DNA of 64,000 nucleotides from Argyresthia goedartella. Taxonomy: Eukaryota > Arthropoda > Insecta > Lepidoptera > Argyresthiidae. The position numbers were made by a program, and so were the translations under genes. A model generated the notes under the pieces. The model saw only the letters and a list, made by a program, of their open reading frames with translations, searched no databases and was not told the origin of the DNA. This document shows positions 10,872 to 20,507 of this stretch, one piece after another (the stretch's first letter is position 1; each line of letters opens with the position of its first letter). Location of the stretch: positions 31,264,906-31,328,905 of the forward strand of contig OX463818.1 of assembly GCA_949825045.1 (NCBI GenBank), read 5' to 3'.

Positions 10872-10922
10872 CAGCATAGCGTCACGCCTTTTCCCATACG
10901 GGGTGGCAGGGGGCAGTATACA
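10872..10922 (-). repeat. SINE-3 tail remnant
   Basis: Inverted fragment of the SINE-3 3' end (catagcgtcacgccttttcc, atacggggtggcag), lying directly against SINE-C. Confidence 0.55.
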
Positions 10923-11397
10923 ATACTTCATCACTGTTTCTTGAGTCTTTTTTAAAGAAATTAGGGTGGTTGAATATCTACCATCTAAATAGGCAGGTCT
11001 CCCTACCAAGTGTCGTGGGAACCGGAAACATCGACATAACTAAACCGTAAAAAATCCATGCCGCGAAAAAATGCATTTACATTTTCCCTATTATTGCGTG
11101 TCCAGTAAAAAGTTTATTTCAGTTGTGCGAGCTTATATCATCGTTAGGGGAGCCTGTTATTGTTTTCATAAACAACGAAAAATGGACTTCCAAATTAACG
11201 GGTTAAAAAAGCTACCCGCCTCAGCGGAAATGTAAATCTCGTATCAGTTGATTTTTATGTTGGCTTCATTGAAAGTAACAATGCGTTTTCGGCGGCCACT
11301 TTTGTTTTACCACGTCAAATTCAATTGTGATTTAATGGAGGTCTAATTAATAAGGCTCGCCAATGTCGAATGATTTTTATTCAATTCATTTTATTTT
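10923..11397. other. No gene recognised; small SINE-2 scrap
   Basis: A short SINE-2-like stretch (accaagtgtcgtgggaaccg) occurs near 11005-11025. The remainder is AT-rich with no motif. Confidence 0.4.
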
Positions 11398-11680
11398 TTA
11401 CCGACTTTAAAAAAGAAAGAGGTTCTCAATTCGACTGTTTTTTTGTGTGTTTGTTATGCGATTATTCCCTCAATTATGAATCGATTTTGATGACTGTTAT
11501 TTTGATTGGTATATCATACTTTAGAGGTGGTCCGTTATAAATTTTATCAAAATTGATTTGGCTCTTTTTGACAAAATCCACAAAAACCAAAAATATGATT
11601 AACAGACGTATAGACGAAATTCGCATCCTGACCGGGGGGAAGAAATAGGGCTTGAACTTGAATTCGGTTTTGTTAAGTAC
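11398..11680 (+). repeat. CGACTTCAAAA-family repeat
   Basis: Begins taccgactttaaaaaagaaa and ends gggcttgaacttgaattcgg, so the termini are imperfect inverted repeats (accgacttcaa / ttgaagtcggt in better copies). The inner block tgtgtttgttatgcgattat recurs at 42330 and 59280. It is a non-autonomous repeat. Confidence 0.6.
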
Positions 11681-11699
11681 GTACGTTAAGTTAACTAAC

Positions 11700-11950
11700 T
11701 ATTTTGCCGAGTTGGCAGTTACCCTGCCTACGAAGCCATGGGTCCCGGGTTCGAGTCCCGGTGGGGACAAATATTTGTTTGATGAGAACAGATGTTTGTT
11801 TTGTACCCTAGTCGTGGTTGTTTATCTATCTAAGTATAATATTTATCTATAAAAGTATGTGTACCGTTGTCTAGTACCCAAGATACAGGGAATCCTAGTT
11901 TGGGGCTAGATCAATGTGTGTAAATAGTGTCCAAGGTATTACTATTACTA
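11700..11950 (+). mobile_element. SINE-1 copy
   Basis: The head starts at ttttgccgagttggcag, so the first about 15 bp are altered or lost. The B box is gggttcgagtcc. The body matches the family to caaggtatta and a degenerate (att)n tail. Confidence 0.8.
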
Positions 11951-12108
11951 TTTCTATTACTATTTTCAATGTTTATGTTTCTTGAAAAGAAAATTTCTGG
12001 TTCCCGTATCCTACTATGTGCCAGAGGCAATGTACTAGTTGGCCGCAGAATCATACAAACCTCTCGAAAATCATCGGTCAACCTTCTGCGCACGCCTAGT
12101 GCAGCTTA

Positions 12109-12250
12109 TGACAATTTAAAGTAGAAAATAATATGGCAACATTTGCAGAACTACTGCGTATTTTTTTAATAAAATATTTGACGCATTTAATAAATCAGTG
12201 ACGCGCTAATATGTCACTTATGTTGCCATTTTGTCTACATTAAATTGCCA
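12109..12250. mobile_element. Short TIR element (MITE)
   Basis: About 34 bp imperfect inverted ends: tgacaatttaaagtag...atggcaacat on the left, and tggcaatttaatgtag...atggcaacat read inverted from the right. The flanks agcttatg and agctttatg suggest an 8-9 bp duplication with one difference. It is non-coding. Confidence 0.6.
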
Positions 12251-12756
12251 AGCTTTATGTGCCTTTATGCAAATGTTTACTATACACCTTGATTTTTTTG
12301 AGTAAAGCAATAAACAGCAATGGCGGAATGATGATGGCGGACGCTCTGTGTTCAGGAATATTGAAGAAATTTAAAAGAACAATTTAAAGCATTTTTCAGT
12401 GGCGATTAATGCGTGAGTGTGCAAACTAAAGTCTATATTATTGTGGTAATCTTAATCTACGTGCGTGATTATTTCGGAACGTCGTGAAATATGTTTGTTT
12501 ACTATTTAAGCGAAGTCAAAAACACCGACATTAAGTTCTTTGCTAAATTTCAAATCTGACCTATAAGGTGGTACAAAATCTCGCCCCCAGATCCAGCTAG
12601 CGTTCCCCGGGCTCCGGTTTATTTTTACTTCCATTATTACATCAACGCGGGGCGTCCTGTTATATAATATATAACATTGTGCCCCGCGATGAGTCCGGGT
12701 GGACAGTGTGGAAGTGAGAAGAAATGGATAACCTCAAATAACAACTCATAGAAAGC
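12251..12756. other. No gene recognised; one strong hairpin
   Basis: No coding signal. At 12646-12688 the 8 bp arms cgcggggc/gccccgcg enclose tgttatata/tatataaca, forming a two-part stem. Confidence 0.45.
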
Positions 12757-13018
12757 TATAATAATAATAATACCCTGGACACTATTTACACTCATTTATC
12801 TAGCCCCAAACTAGGATTCCCTGTATCTTGGGTACTAGACAACGATACACATACTTATATAGATAAATATTATACTTAGATAGATAAACAACCGTGACTA
12901 GGGTACAAACATCCGTTCTCATCAAACAAATATTTGCCCCCACCGGGACTCGAACCCGGGACTCTTGGCTTCGTAGGCAGGGTCACTTCCGACGCAGCCA
13001 TTCGGGTCGTCATGCATG
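12757..13018 (-). mobile_element. SINE-1 copy, full length
   Basis: An inverted copy. It starts with (aat)n, then accctggacactatttacac, and ends with the tRNA-like head (ccgggactcgaacccggga, cattcgggtcgtc). About 10 bp in the head (gtcacttccgacgcagccat) differ from other copies. Confidence 0.8.
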
Positions 13019-13265
13019 TCGGCTGACATATTATACATAGTCACCGACTTCATATACCTAACATATAATGTTAGGTATATGAAGCTTTCGTCGATGCCCT
13101 CAATTTGGAAATGGTAGAATAAGCATTTTATTTTAATTCACTTTTATTACCAGTGCTCCTAGCATCGGACGCTCTCTAACATTGGTTAATTTTAAGTCAC
13201 TTTATGTAAGAATTGAGTAATATAACTTAATTGCACATCCTTGGGCTTTCCTTCATCCCCACTGT

Positions 13266-14006
13266 CAGCCACTACATATAATTGGCGCAGCCACTACATA
13301 TAATTGGCGCATCCACTACATATAATTGGCGCAGCCACTACATATAATTGGCGCAGCCACTACATATAATTGGCGCATCCACTACATATAATTGGCGCAG
13401 CCACTACATATAATTGGCGCAGCCACTACATATAATTGGCGCATCTACTACATATAATTGGCGCAGCTACTACATATAATTGGCGCATCCACTACATATA
13501 ATTGGCGCAGCCACTACATATAATTGGCGCAGCCACTACATATAATTGGCGCATCCACTGCATATAATTGGCGCAGCCACTACATATAATTGGCGCAGCC
13601 ACTACATATAATTGGCGCATCCACTACATATAATTGGCACAGCCACTACATATAATTGGCGCAGCCACTACATATAATTGGCGCAGCCACTACATATAAT
13701 TGGCGCATCCACTACATATAATTGGCGCAGCCACTACATATAATTGGCGCATCCACTACATATAATTGGCGCAGCCACTACATATAATTGGCGCATCCAC
13801 TACATATAATTGGCGCAGCTACTACATATAATTGGCGCAGCCACTACATATAATTGGCGCATCCACTGCATATAATTGGCGCAGCCACTACATATAATTG
13901 GCGCAGCCACTACATATAATTGGCGCAGCTTCTACATATAATTGGCGCATCCACTACATATAATTGGCGCAGCCACTACATATAATTGGCGCAGCCACTA
14001 CATATA
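13266..14006 (+). repeat. 22 bp satellite array, about 33 units
   Basis: Near-identical units of ccactacatataattggcgc plus a two-base linker (ag or at), 22 bp each, cover about 741 bp. The linker order is mostly ag, ag, at, giving a 66 bp higher-order period for much of the array. Rare variants are ctactac, cactgcata (twice) and ggcaca. No spacers separate units. Each unit holds attggcgc, one mismatch from the E2F consensus TTTSSCGC; any function is inference. Confidence 0.95.
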
Positions 14007-14257
14007 GTTAACACCCAAACACGCTTAGTAAACAAAGTAAAAAATTCTCAGCCGTTCAGTAGATACTTGGACAGGGCTAGAATATAAAAAAATAATATCT
14101 TTACTTTGAGACAAAATAATCTGTGGACTACTTTTGGCTCCCAATTATCACATAATCTCAAATTTAAGCATTGAGCGGCATAAGAAAGTCGATAGATAAG
14201 TCAACGTACACGACAAAAGTTACTCCAGACTTAGTTTATAGTTGGACGGTTTCTAGT

Positions 14258-14470
14258 TCTTGTATAAACATAAACATTTACATACAAGCACATACGTTGC
14301 TTCTGGCCCCACACTAGGATACCCTGTGTCGTGGGAACCAGAAACAGCGACGTCACACACACATAAACATCCAAGATCTGGGGTTTTTTTTCTCTACCCC
14401 AGCCTTGGATCGAACCCGGGACCTCTCACACGGCAGGCAGAGCCACAACCGCTGCGCCACAGAGGTCGTC
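14258..14470 (-). mobile_element. SINE-2 copy
   Basis: An inverted tRNA-derived SINE. Read from 14470 down, the head is gacgacctctgtggcgcagc (A box) with B box gggttcgatcc. The body contains catccaagatctgggg and aggataccctgtgtcgtggg inverted partners. A short frame across it is a shadow. Confidence 0.8.
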
Positions 14471-14645
14471 GTTCATTTCATATTTTTCCTGAAATCCTCA
14501 AGAATTAGATGACCTCGTCCATATTCCGGCTACAGTACCATCCTACATCCGTCTCCTTGTTTGTGACGTCAAAACTCATTACCTCGCCGTAGCCCGCGGC
14601 TTAATTCAAACTACGTTTGGACAAACAGTGTGGCTTAATATGTAT

Positions 14646-15295
14646 ATGTCACCGTAAGATTGACAAAATCGTTAGTTTATAAACTAACGCGTTAGTTTGT
14701 AAACTATCGACAAATTGTAAACGGGACTGACAGGGTTTGGAATTCACGTATCTTTTGTTCTTACATGTCAACCTAACACGAAGACTGTTCGGAGGCTTTG
14801 CTGCGCTCGCCCCCTCTAGTCTTGATCCAAGATACCGCAGTGTTTGAACTGGTATTTCGTTTGCAGTACAAGTTTAAACCGGTTAACAATTTAATGGTTT
14901 TATTATAACCATATCGCAAGCAGTAAGGTATAGTTTGCTATTTATCGATAGTTTGTAAGCTAACGAGAAAAATAACTTTAGATTATAAACGGCTAGTATT
15001 CAATCGCACAGCAAAAATACTGATTTGCACAGCAAAAAAGTATCAACGAAAACACTTTTTATGTTTTAAATATTTTATGAGTACTTAAGTTTATGTTTTA
15101 AGTATTTGTTATTGTTCTTACATGTTGAAACTATCACGAATGATAAACGGGGCTTCGCTTCGCTCTCCCCTTTTACCCTTCACCTAAGCTTCCGCAGCAA
15201 ATATAAGGGATATTTGCTGTGCGAATCAGTATTTTTGATGTGCAGTTTAATATTTCCCATTATAATCTATATTTTGACAATCTTACGGTGACATA
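14646..15295. mobile_element. GTCACCGTAAGAT TIR element with nested HP copy
   Basis: Ends are inverted: atgtcaccgtaagattgaca at 14646 and tgtcaatcttacgg-type sequence at about 15274-15293. Next to the left end is a palindromic block (gttagtttataaactaac). The middle has cctaacacgaagac and gctttgctgcgctcgccccc. A complete HP element sits inside at 14991-15258. Shorter relatives: 36152-36449 and part at 39266-39525. Confidence 0.7.
14991..15258 (+). mobile_element. HP element copy, nested
   Basis: Complete copy with both ends (ggctagtatt; tttaatatttccc) inserted into the TIR element above. Flanking 9-mers attataaac (14982-14990) and attataatc (15259-15267) match at 8 of 9. The hairpin centre is ggggcttcgcttcgctctcc. 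Confidence 0.75.
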
Positions 15296-15399
15296 TATAT
15301 TGTTTACTGCCACAGCTTGGTTGGGTTGCATGCCAGCATTTGTATCAATTTGTAATGCTTTACTCATAATGGTGGCGAGAGAATGGAATAGGTTTAAAG

Positions 15400-15720
15400 G
15401 CTACCAACTAGTGGCCCTGTGGGCAGCAGACCTCGCTAACAGGGGGGATTGTGAACCAATTTATAGGTAAGTATTTTAGATTCAATCAAAATCAAGTAGT
15501 AAAGTAACCCCACCAATAACTTTGTAAACTATTGACCTTTCACGAAAATATTTATGGTCTATTTCAGTCACTCTCATGGTCTGTATAGATCCTCTTTACC
15601 AATCCGACTCCTACTTCGAGGAGTCCAAACTTGGTATGTTTTGCAAAGATTTCTTGGATTTTTAGAAAACAGGCGGCCGTAAGGTTTAGTATATTTGTAG
15701 AACCGACTCCTGAAGCCGTT
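15400..15720 (+). repeat. Dispersed repeat R, copy 1
   Basis: Matches, inverted, 30550-30868 over about 300 bp: ccctgtgggcagcagacctc, ttggttcacaatcc-type block, ggtctgtatagatcctcttt, acaggcggccgtaag. The identity of the family is unknown and it encodes nothing. Confidence 0.65.
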
Positions 15721-15769
15721 TAATTTGATACACCACACGATAGGGTACAGAAAAAAAAATAACATACAA

Positions 15770-15980
15770 GCCAAGGGTCCCGTGTTCGATTCCCGGTGGG
15801 TGGGGGCAAATATTTGTTTGATGAGAACGGATGTTTGTTCCCTAGTCATGGTTGTTTATCTATCTGAGTATAATATTTATCTATATAAGTATGTGTATCA
15901 TTGTCTAGTACCAAGATACAGGGAATCCTAGTTTGGGGCTAGATCAATGTGTGTAAATAGTGTCCAAGGTATTATCATAG
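15770..15980 (+). mobile_element. SINE-1 copy, 5' truncated
   Basis: Starts at agccaagggtcccgtg, so the A box is gone. The B box is gttcgattccc. There is an extra gtgg in the linker (ggtgggtggggg). The body continues to caaggtattatc. Confidence 0.75.
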
Positions 15981-16006
15981 TCGTATCTTATTTAAATTGC
16001 GTTTAG

Positions 16007-16273
16007 ACTTTATTTGAAGAAATTCTAGAATTACGTGAGGACGTTGAGCGCCACATCCTGGAAAGGCTGAAGAAAAATCCGCCGACTGGTTTCAAGGAGT
16101 TGAATGTACAGATTGAGATTTTGGTGTCAGAGAGACCCAAGGACTTCCTGTCCTTCAAACTTCGGGTGCCGGCGGACCTGAAGACGATGTTCCTGGCCAA
16201 AGGTTACTGGCCGGAGGGCATCCTTTTCCGACGCTACAGGGAAGCGAAACCTAGGAAGAAAATCCCTAGCTAG
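16007..16273 (+). pseudogene. LINE ORF1-like C-terminal fragment
   Basis: An open frame with no ATG at its start encodes 88 residues ending IPS-stop (TAG 16271-16273). Motifs include ELREDVERHILERLKK, FKELNVQIEILVSERP, FLSFKLRVPADLK and GYWPEGILFRRYREAKP. SFKxxVP with a following WPEGxxxRR pattern is what I recognise from the C-termini of ORF1 proteins of CR1-like and related arthropod LINEs (RNA-binding, not catalytic). The frame is preceded by an in-frame stop at 16004-16006 and directly follows a SINE-1 tail. The protein would be much shorter than a full ORF1. It is followed by a 3' UTR and (att)n tail to about 16384. Confidence 0.6.
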
Positions 16274-16384
16274 GCTAGATAATATTTTGTGTTTATTTAA
16301 TAAATTATGTATCTTTAGTCTTAAGATATGTATAGATATGGGTTTTTGTAACCTGAAATAAAGATGATTATTATTATTATTATT
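16274..16384 (+). repeat. 3' UTR and (ATT)n tail of the ORF1-like element
   Basis: About 85 bp after the stop leads into aataaagatg and (att)6. No ORF2 lies between ORF1 and the tail, so the unit is a half-LINE-like or SINE-like derivative (inference). Confidence 0.5.
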
Positions 16385-17448
16385 ACGCGTACTGAGTCTG
16401 ACGCCGCGCCGTACGGGGCCGTTACATACGGAGGGGATGAAGTGTTTCTTCCAGACTGCTGCGAAGCGGACAAGAGGAATATAATGTGTTTGACCTTTAT
16501 GTATGTATGTCTGTTCCAATATCCTCTCGTTAATACTGAATGGCTCAACCGGTTTTGGTAAATGCTACGTCATTAGATTCGTCTTAATGGCGCGAATGTC
16601 ACCGGGCACATGTTGCACGAAAAAGCATGATTCATTGTCACGTTCCGCCTGAGCCGAGCGTGCAAGCGAGAGCGCGGAACTTTACAGACAATTTTTTTTT
16701 TTAAGTGGCGGGTTCTATGCGCTTTAATATTTGATGCATTTTTTAAATCTCGAGTGAGGTATCGAAATAAAGGGCTTTAAAAGTTGAGGAGTACGGAAAT
16801 ATTTACAAATCTTGCACAAACTATGAATAATACACCTTAGTTTTAAACTAAGCATTTACAGATTTTTTGTAATTTTGTGCTAAAAAGCAGGACTTAATTA
16901 CGTAATTAAAAATTAAAAATCAATCCCAACTTCGGTACACTTAAAAGTACAAAACAAACACTTATCGTAATTATTGAGATTCAATAAAATATATTAAAGT
17001 AGCAGTGTTCAATTAAAGGAACCCACTGCATTAGTGTACCACATTCGGGTTTTTCATTTTTTATTATTGATTCGCTAGCCTACTTCTTCATCTACATTTT
17101 GATAAAGCCAGAAAGCGACCAAGACATCAACAAAAGATACACACTCAAAATAGGTAGATATTTTGCAGGAGCTTCACAGACTGTAAAAGTAAATTTGCCG
17201 GCTCCCGGCAACCGCACTGTAAGGGGACAAAATAAGTTTCCAATTGCATGGCATCTTAATACCAATAATCATAGACATTGCAAATGTGTGTAATTACTGG
17301 TTAAGATTGAAATATCAATAAGTATCTGCAAATGTTATCTGTAGTAAATATGTGTTTATATGTTAGCATGAAAGATTATTCTTTAACAAGTGAAATTAAT
17401 ATAAAAATAACCCGACTGCATTTTCAATCATTTAGTTTATTTTTTATT
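16385..17448. other. No gene recognised
   Basis: AT-rich sequence with one GC-richer patch at 16590-16680 (gccgagcgtgcaagcgagag). Short frames at 16364-16561 and 17099-17293 carry no motif. Confidence 0.4.
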
Positions 17449-17562
17449 TATGAAACCTGTTAGCGACGCGTTCCATAGATACTTTTATGAAACCTGTTAG
17501 CGACGCGTTCCATAGATACTTTTATGAAACCTGTTAGCGACGCGTTCCATAGATACTTTTTT
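17449..17562 (+). repeat. 37 bp tandem repeat, three units
   Basis: tgaaacctgttagcgacgcg starts at 17451, 17488 and 17525, and each unit runs on through ttccatagatactttta. The units look identical. Confidence 0.9.
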
Positions 17563-18000
17563 TGACCAGAAACTATGTTTAGCCCGCGGCTTTCTCCGGC
17601 CGCACTAAATGTTGTAACAGTTGCGTGACATTTGTAAGTAAATGGTTAATGTAAAGTTTTCAAATTGTTAGTTATTCACACAAGAATCTTATAATTTGAT
17701 TTATTAAATATTTCCCTAATTTGTATAATTTATTAGGTTCATAATGAAGGACAAACCATTGTTATTTTATAGATATATAATGTCTATTGCAAGTCTTGCC
17801 GCGCATGCGTGTGGAGTTTTCGGCAGTCGTCGTTGTTTTCAAAATGTAAAAGCATCGCACAAAACTATAATTATTTTCCTTGCTAGTTTATACCAATATA
17901 TAGTAATTCAAGTCGTTTCAGGCTTTTCTTGAGTGCGTGCCTTACAAAACCCTTTATATTGATACCCACGCGATCGGCTAAAAATTATAATTGAGACATA

Positions 18001-19079
18001 TACTGCCGTCATGAACAAAAGGGCGCTTCTGACATTTACATCAAGTTAAGATATTCGTAATCAGCAAAAAAAGATGCAGCTACTAATATTTTTTTATGAT
18101 TTGGCTTAACTAACGCAACACCAAAAATCGTACTTATGAATAGGCCGCATCTGCGCTGCGAATTTAAGTTTGCTGAATAAGAAAGACGTTTACAATATAC
18201 ACTTAATTAAAAGGACGCATTGGATTAAATATGCCTTTTTGTTGTAGTATTACGAAAAATAACCAGTCAAGTCAAAGTCAAGTCGAAGTTCTTTATTACT
18301 GTAGAAAAGCAGCGGGGTCAGTTCTAAATACTAATACATTGATTAATGACAATGAGACTACCTATATCAATGATCTCACAGGCTTACATAATGTTTAAAA
18401 TATACTTGATGATAATGATTTTTTTTTCTGTTTATTAAAGGTAAAAAAATATTTTTACCAGAAGTTTGTGACTATTATTTACTTATAATATATGTCTGAA
18501 TGTCTGATTTTCATAAATAGTTTTTTACTTAAATTAACCGATTGCCACTGATGTGCACGTTTTGGATAACTAACATTTATTTATTTAGGTTAGTAAACAT
18601 TAGGTGTTTCCATGTAAGAATTATAGATTTTTCAGTTAAAATAGAGTTATGTTTGTTGTATTTTAATATATGGTAATGTTGGGCATATATGGGCAACAGA
18701 TAGGTATAAATTCCTAAGCAGTTACTGGCTAGAAACGTCTTTTTGATTCAGTTAAATGGAAGCTAATAAAACAATATCCCTAAGTTAAAAAGACTTTTCA
18801 TTATTTACAAAGTAAAAAGGTTGCATCTAGCCAGAAACGACCTATTATTGCAGTATTTCATGATTATTAGTATTTTTTACTAAGAAAAAAGAGAAATTAA
18901 TAAAAAAATATATATTTGCATATAAAGTCTGATAGAGCATACTAAAATGCAAATGTATGCAAAATATTTTGGTCTATTATCTTTTGCACAGTACATGATT
19001 TAATTTAAAAAACAAAAAAACATGTCTTCTCCGTTTTGGTCTTTTGGTAGAAACGTCCTTTTTCCTTACGACGGCAGTA
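18001..19079. mobile_element. TIR DNA element of 1.08 kb
   Basis: Left end tactgccgtcatgaacaaaa then gggcgcttct; right end, inverted, tactgccgtcgtaaggaaaa then aggacgtttct. TA dinucleotides flank both ends (17999-18000 and 19080-19081), as for Tc1/mariner-type insertions. Interior copies of agaaacg plus tcctttt/tcttttt occur near 18731, 18833 and 19050. No transposase is encoded, so it is non-autonomous. A LINE tail lies inside at 18262-18410. Confidence 0.7.
18262..18410 (-). repeat. LINE 3' end, inverted
   Basis: Starts with tcaagtcaaagtcaagtcga and agttctttattactgtag, the inverted tail seen also at 26672 and 41746. Nested in the 18001-19079 element. Confidence 0.5.
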
Positions 19080-19867
19080 TAGTATGCCGCAAAGAATCGG
19101 CCATTTTTTATTATTTTGATTTTATCAGTGTCACCCTCACAGTTGAGATGAATCTTACGAAACCTCTCAAGCTAAAATCCATGAAAACGTTTAGGCTACA
19201 GAGCTTGCCAAAGAAATATATATACATACACGCGAAAAACATAACTCTCCTTGAAGCGCAGTCGGTAAAAAAGGCAATATTTTAAAGATATATTCAGAAA
19301 ACACATTCTTGAGACAGGTTCCGGCTCTATCTTTTTGCTATAACTAAAAAAACATATAGAAACATTGTTGAAGACATACCCATTTTCCTTCTCATTTAAA
19401 ATAAACTTTTAATAATATTTTCTGACAATTCGTCATCTCTTTCTTTGAGTGTAAAAGTGCCCAGCCTGCCAATATCCTGCTCGTATATCAAGAAGCCCTA
19501 TTTGTAACTCGCTTACTCTGTGGTAGACAAAATGAAATTAAAAAGTAAAATTCAAACCGCTGCATTCCAACCTCTAGCTGTGAAGGAACAGGGCTTGCAC
19601 CGTTGGCTTGCTTGGAAATTTGCGCAACGCAAGGCCAACGTTTGACATTGGGCAATGCTCCAACGTTGAGCTCTGCAGTCGGAAGGAAACTCAGGTCATT
19701 ATTTTTCCATTTTGTCCCAGCGAGCTTCCTTGGAAGGCACTCAATGGCTAGGTGAATTGTGAGTGTGATTATAAATATAATATAATTGTCTGATATCATT
19801 TTTATCGGTGATGCAATGTTTGGTATCGGCTTGGGCAGTAGGGCGACACTATCTAGTGTAGGTATAA
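19080..19867. other. No gene recognised
   Basis: The 233-codon frame on the minus strand that begins at 20189 runs through this region and an HP element. It has no domain and is judged accidental. Confidence 0.4.
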
Positions 19868-20131
19868 GGGGAAATATTAAACTGCACTTTAAAAAATACT
19901 GACTTGCACAGCAAATATCAGTGCGGTAGCTTAGGTGAAGAGTAAAAGGGGTTAGCGAAGCGAAGCCCTCTTTATCCTTCGTGTTACGTTGAACATGGAA
20001 GAACAACAAAAAATACTTAAAACATAGATTTGAGTAGGTACACATAAAATATTTAAAACATAAAAAGTGTTTTTGCTGATCCTTTTTTGCTGTGCAAATC
20101 AGTATTTTTGATGTGCAATTAAATACTAGTC
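19868..20131 (-). mobile_element. HP element copy
   Basis: Inverted copy from gggaaatattaaactgcac to ttgatgtgcaattaaatact. The hairpin centre (gttagcgaagcgaagccctc) and the acataaaatatttaaaacat block match 24550-24776. Flanking 9-mers do not match clearly. Confidence 0.7.
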
Positions 20132-20324
20132 GTGTTTTAATAGCAAGCCCGAGCCTGCGCCCCTCGATGAGGTGACTTCTGTAATGCATGTCCTATCAGT
20201 TGAGTAAGACATGGATGCATAACTGCCAACTTAAAATTTGATTTACAGTTAAATCGCCACACTTCCTCCCCGCCGGGATTAGAACGGCTTGTGAGCCAAA
20301 CCCTCTGGAAACTTTTGTTAGGCG

Positions 20325-20507
20325 AACTACATGAACATAAACACTTACTTACAGGCACATACATTGCTTCTGGCCCCACACTAGGATACCCTGTGTCGTG
20401 GGAACCAGGAGGGACTGTTTTTTTTCTGTGTCCCCAACTGGGACTCGAACCCGGGGTCTCTCGGATGGTAGGTGGAGCCATCACCACAGCGCCACAGAGG
20501 TCGTACA
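20325..20507 (-). mobile_element. SINE-2 copy
   Basis: Inverted. The A box region is tggcgctgtggtgatggctc (read inverted) and the B box gggttcgagtcc. It lacks the gacgtcacac...catccaag segment present in other copies, an internal deletion. Confidence 0.75.

Noticed and set aside
10516..10944. 142-codon open frame on the plus strand
   Set aside because: Antisense of the SINE-C copy; no protein family resemblance.
13266..14006. Regular short repeats that could be mistaken for a CRISPR array
   Set aside because: Units abut with no unique spacers, no cas-like genes are present, and the context is eukaryotic.
16127..16519. 130-codon frame on the minus strand
   Set aside because: Antisense of the ORF1-like fragment and its (att)n tail.
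19488..20189. 233-codon open frame on the minus strand
   Set aside because: It runs through an HP element and unrelated DNA, has no domain, and its composition follows the repeat.
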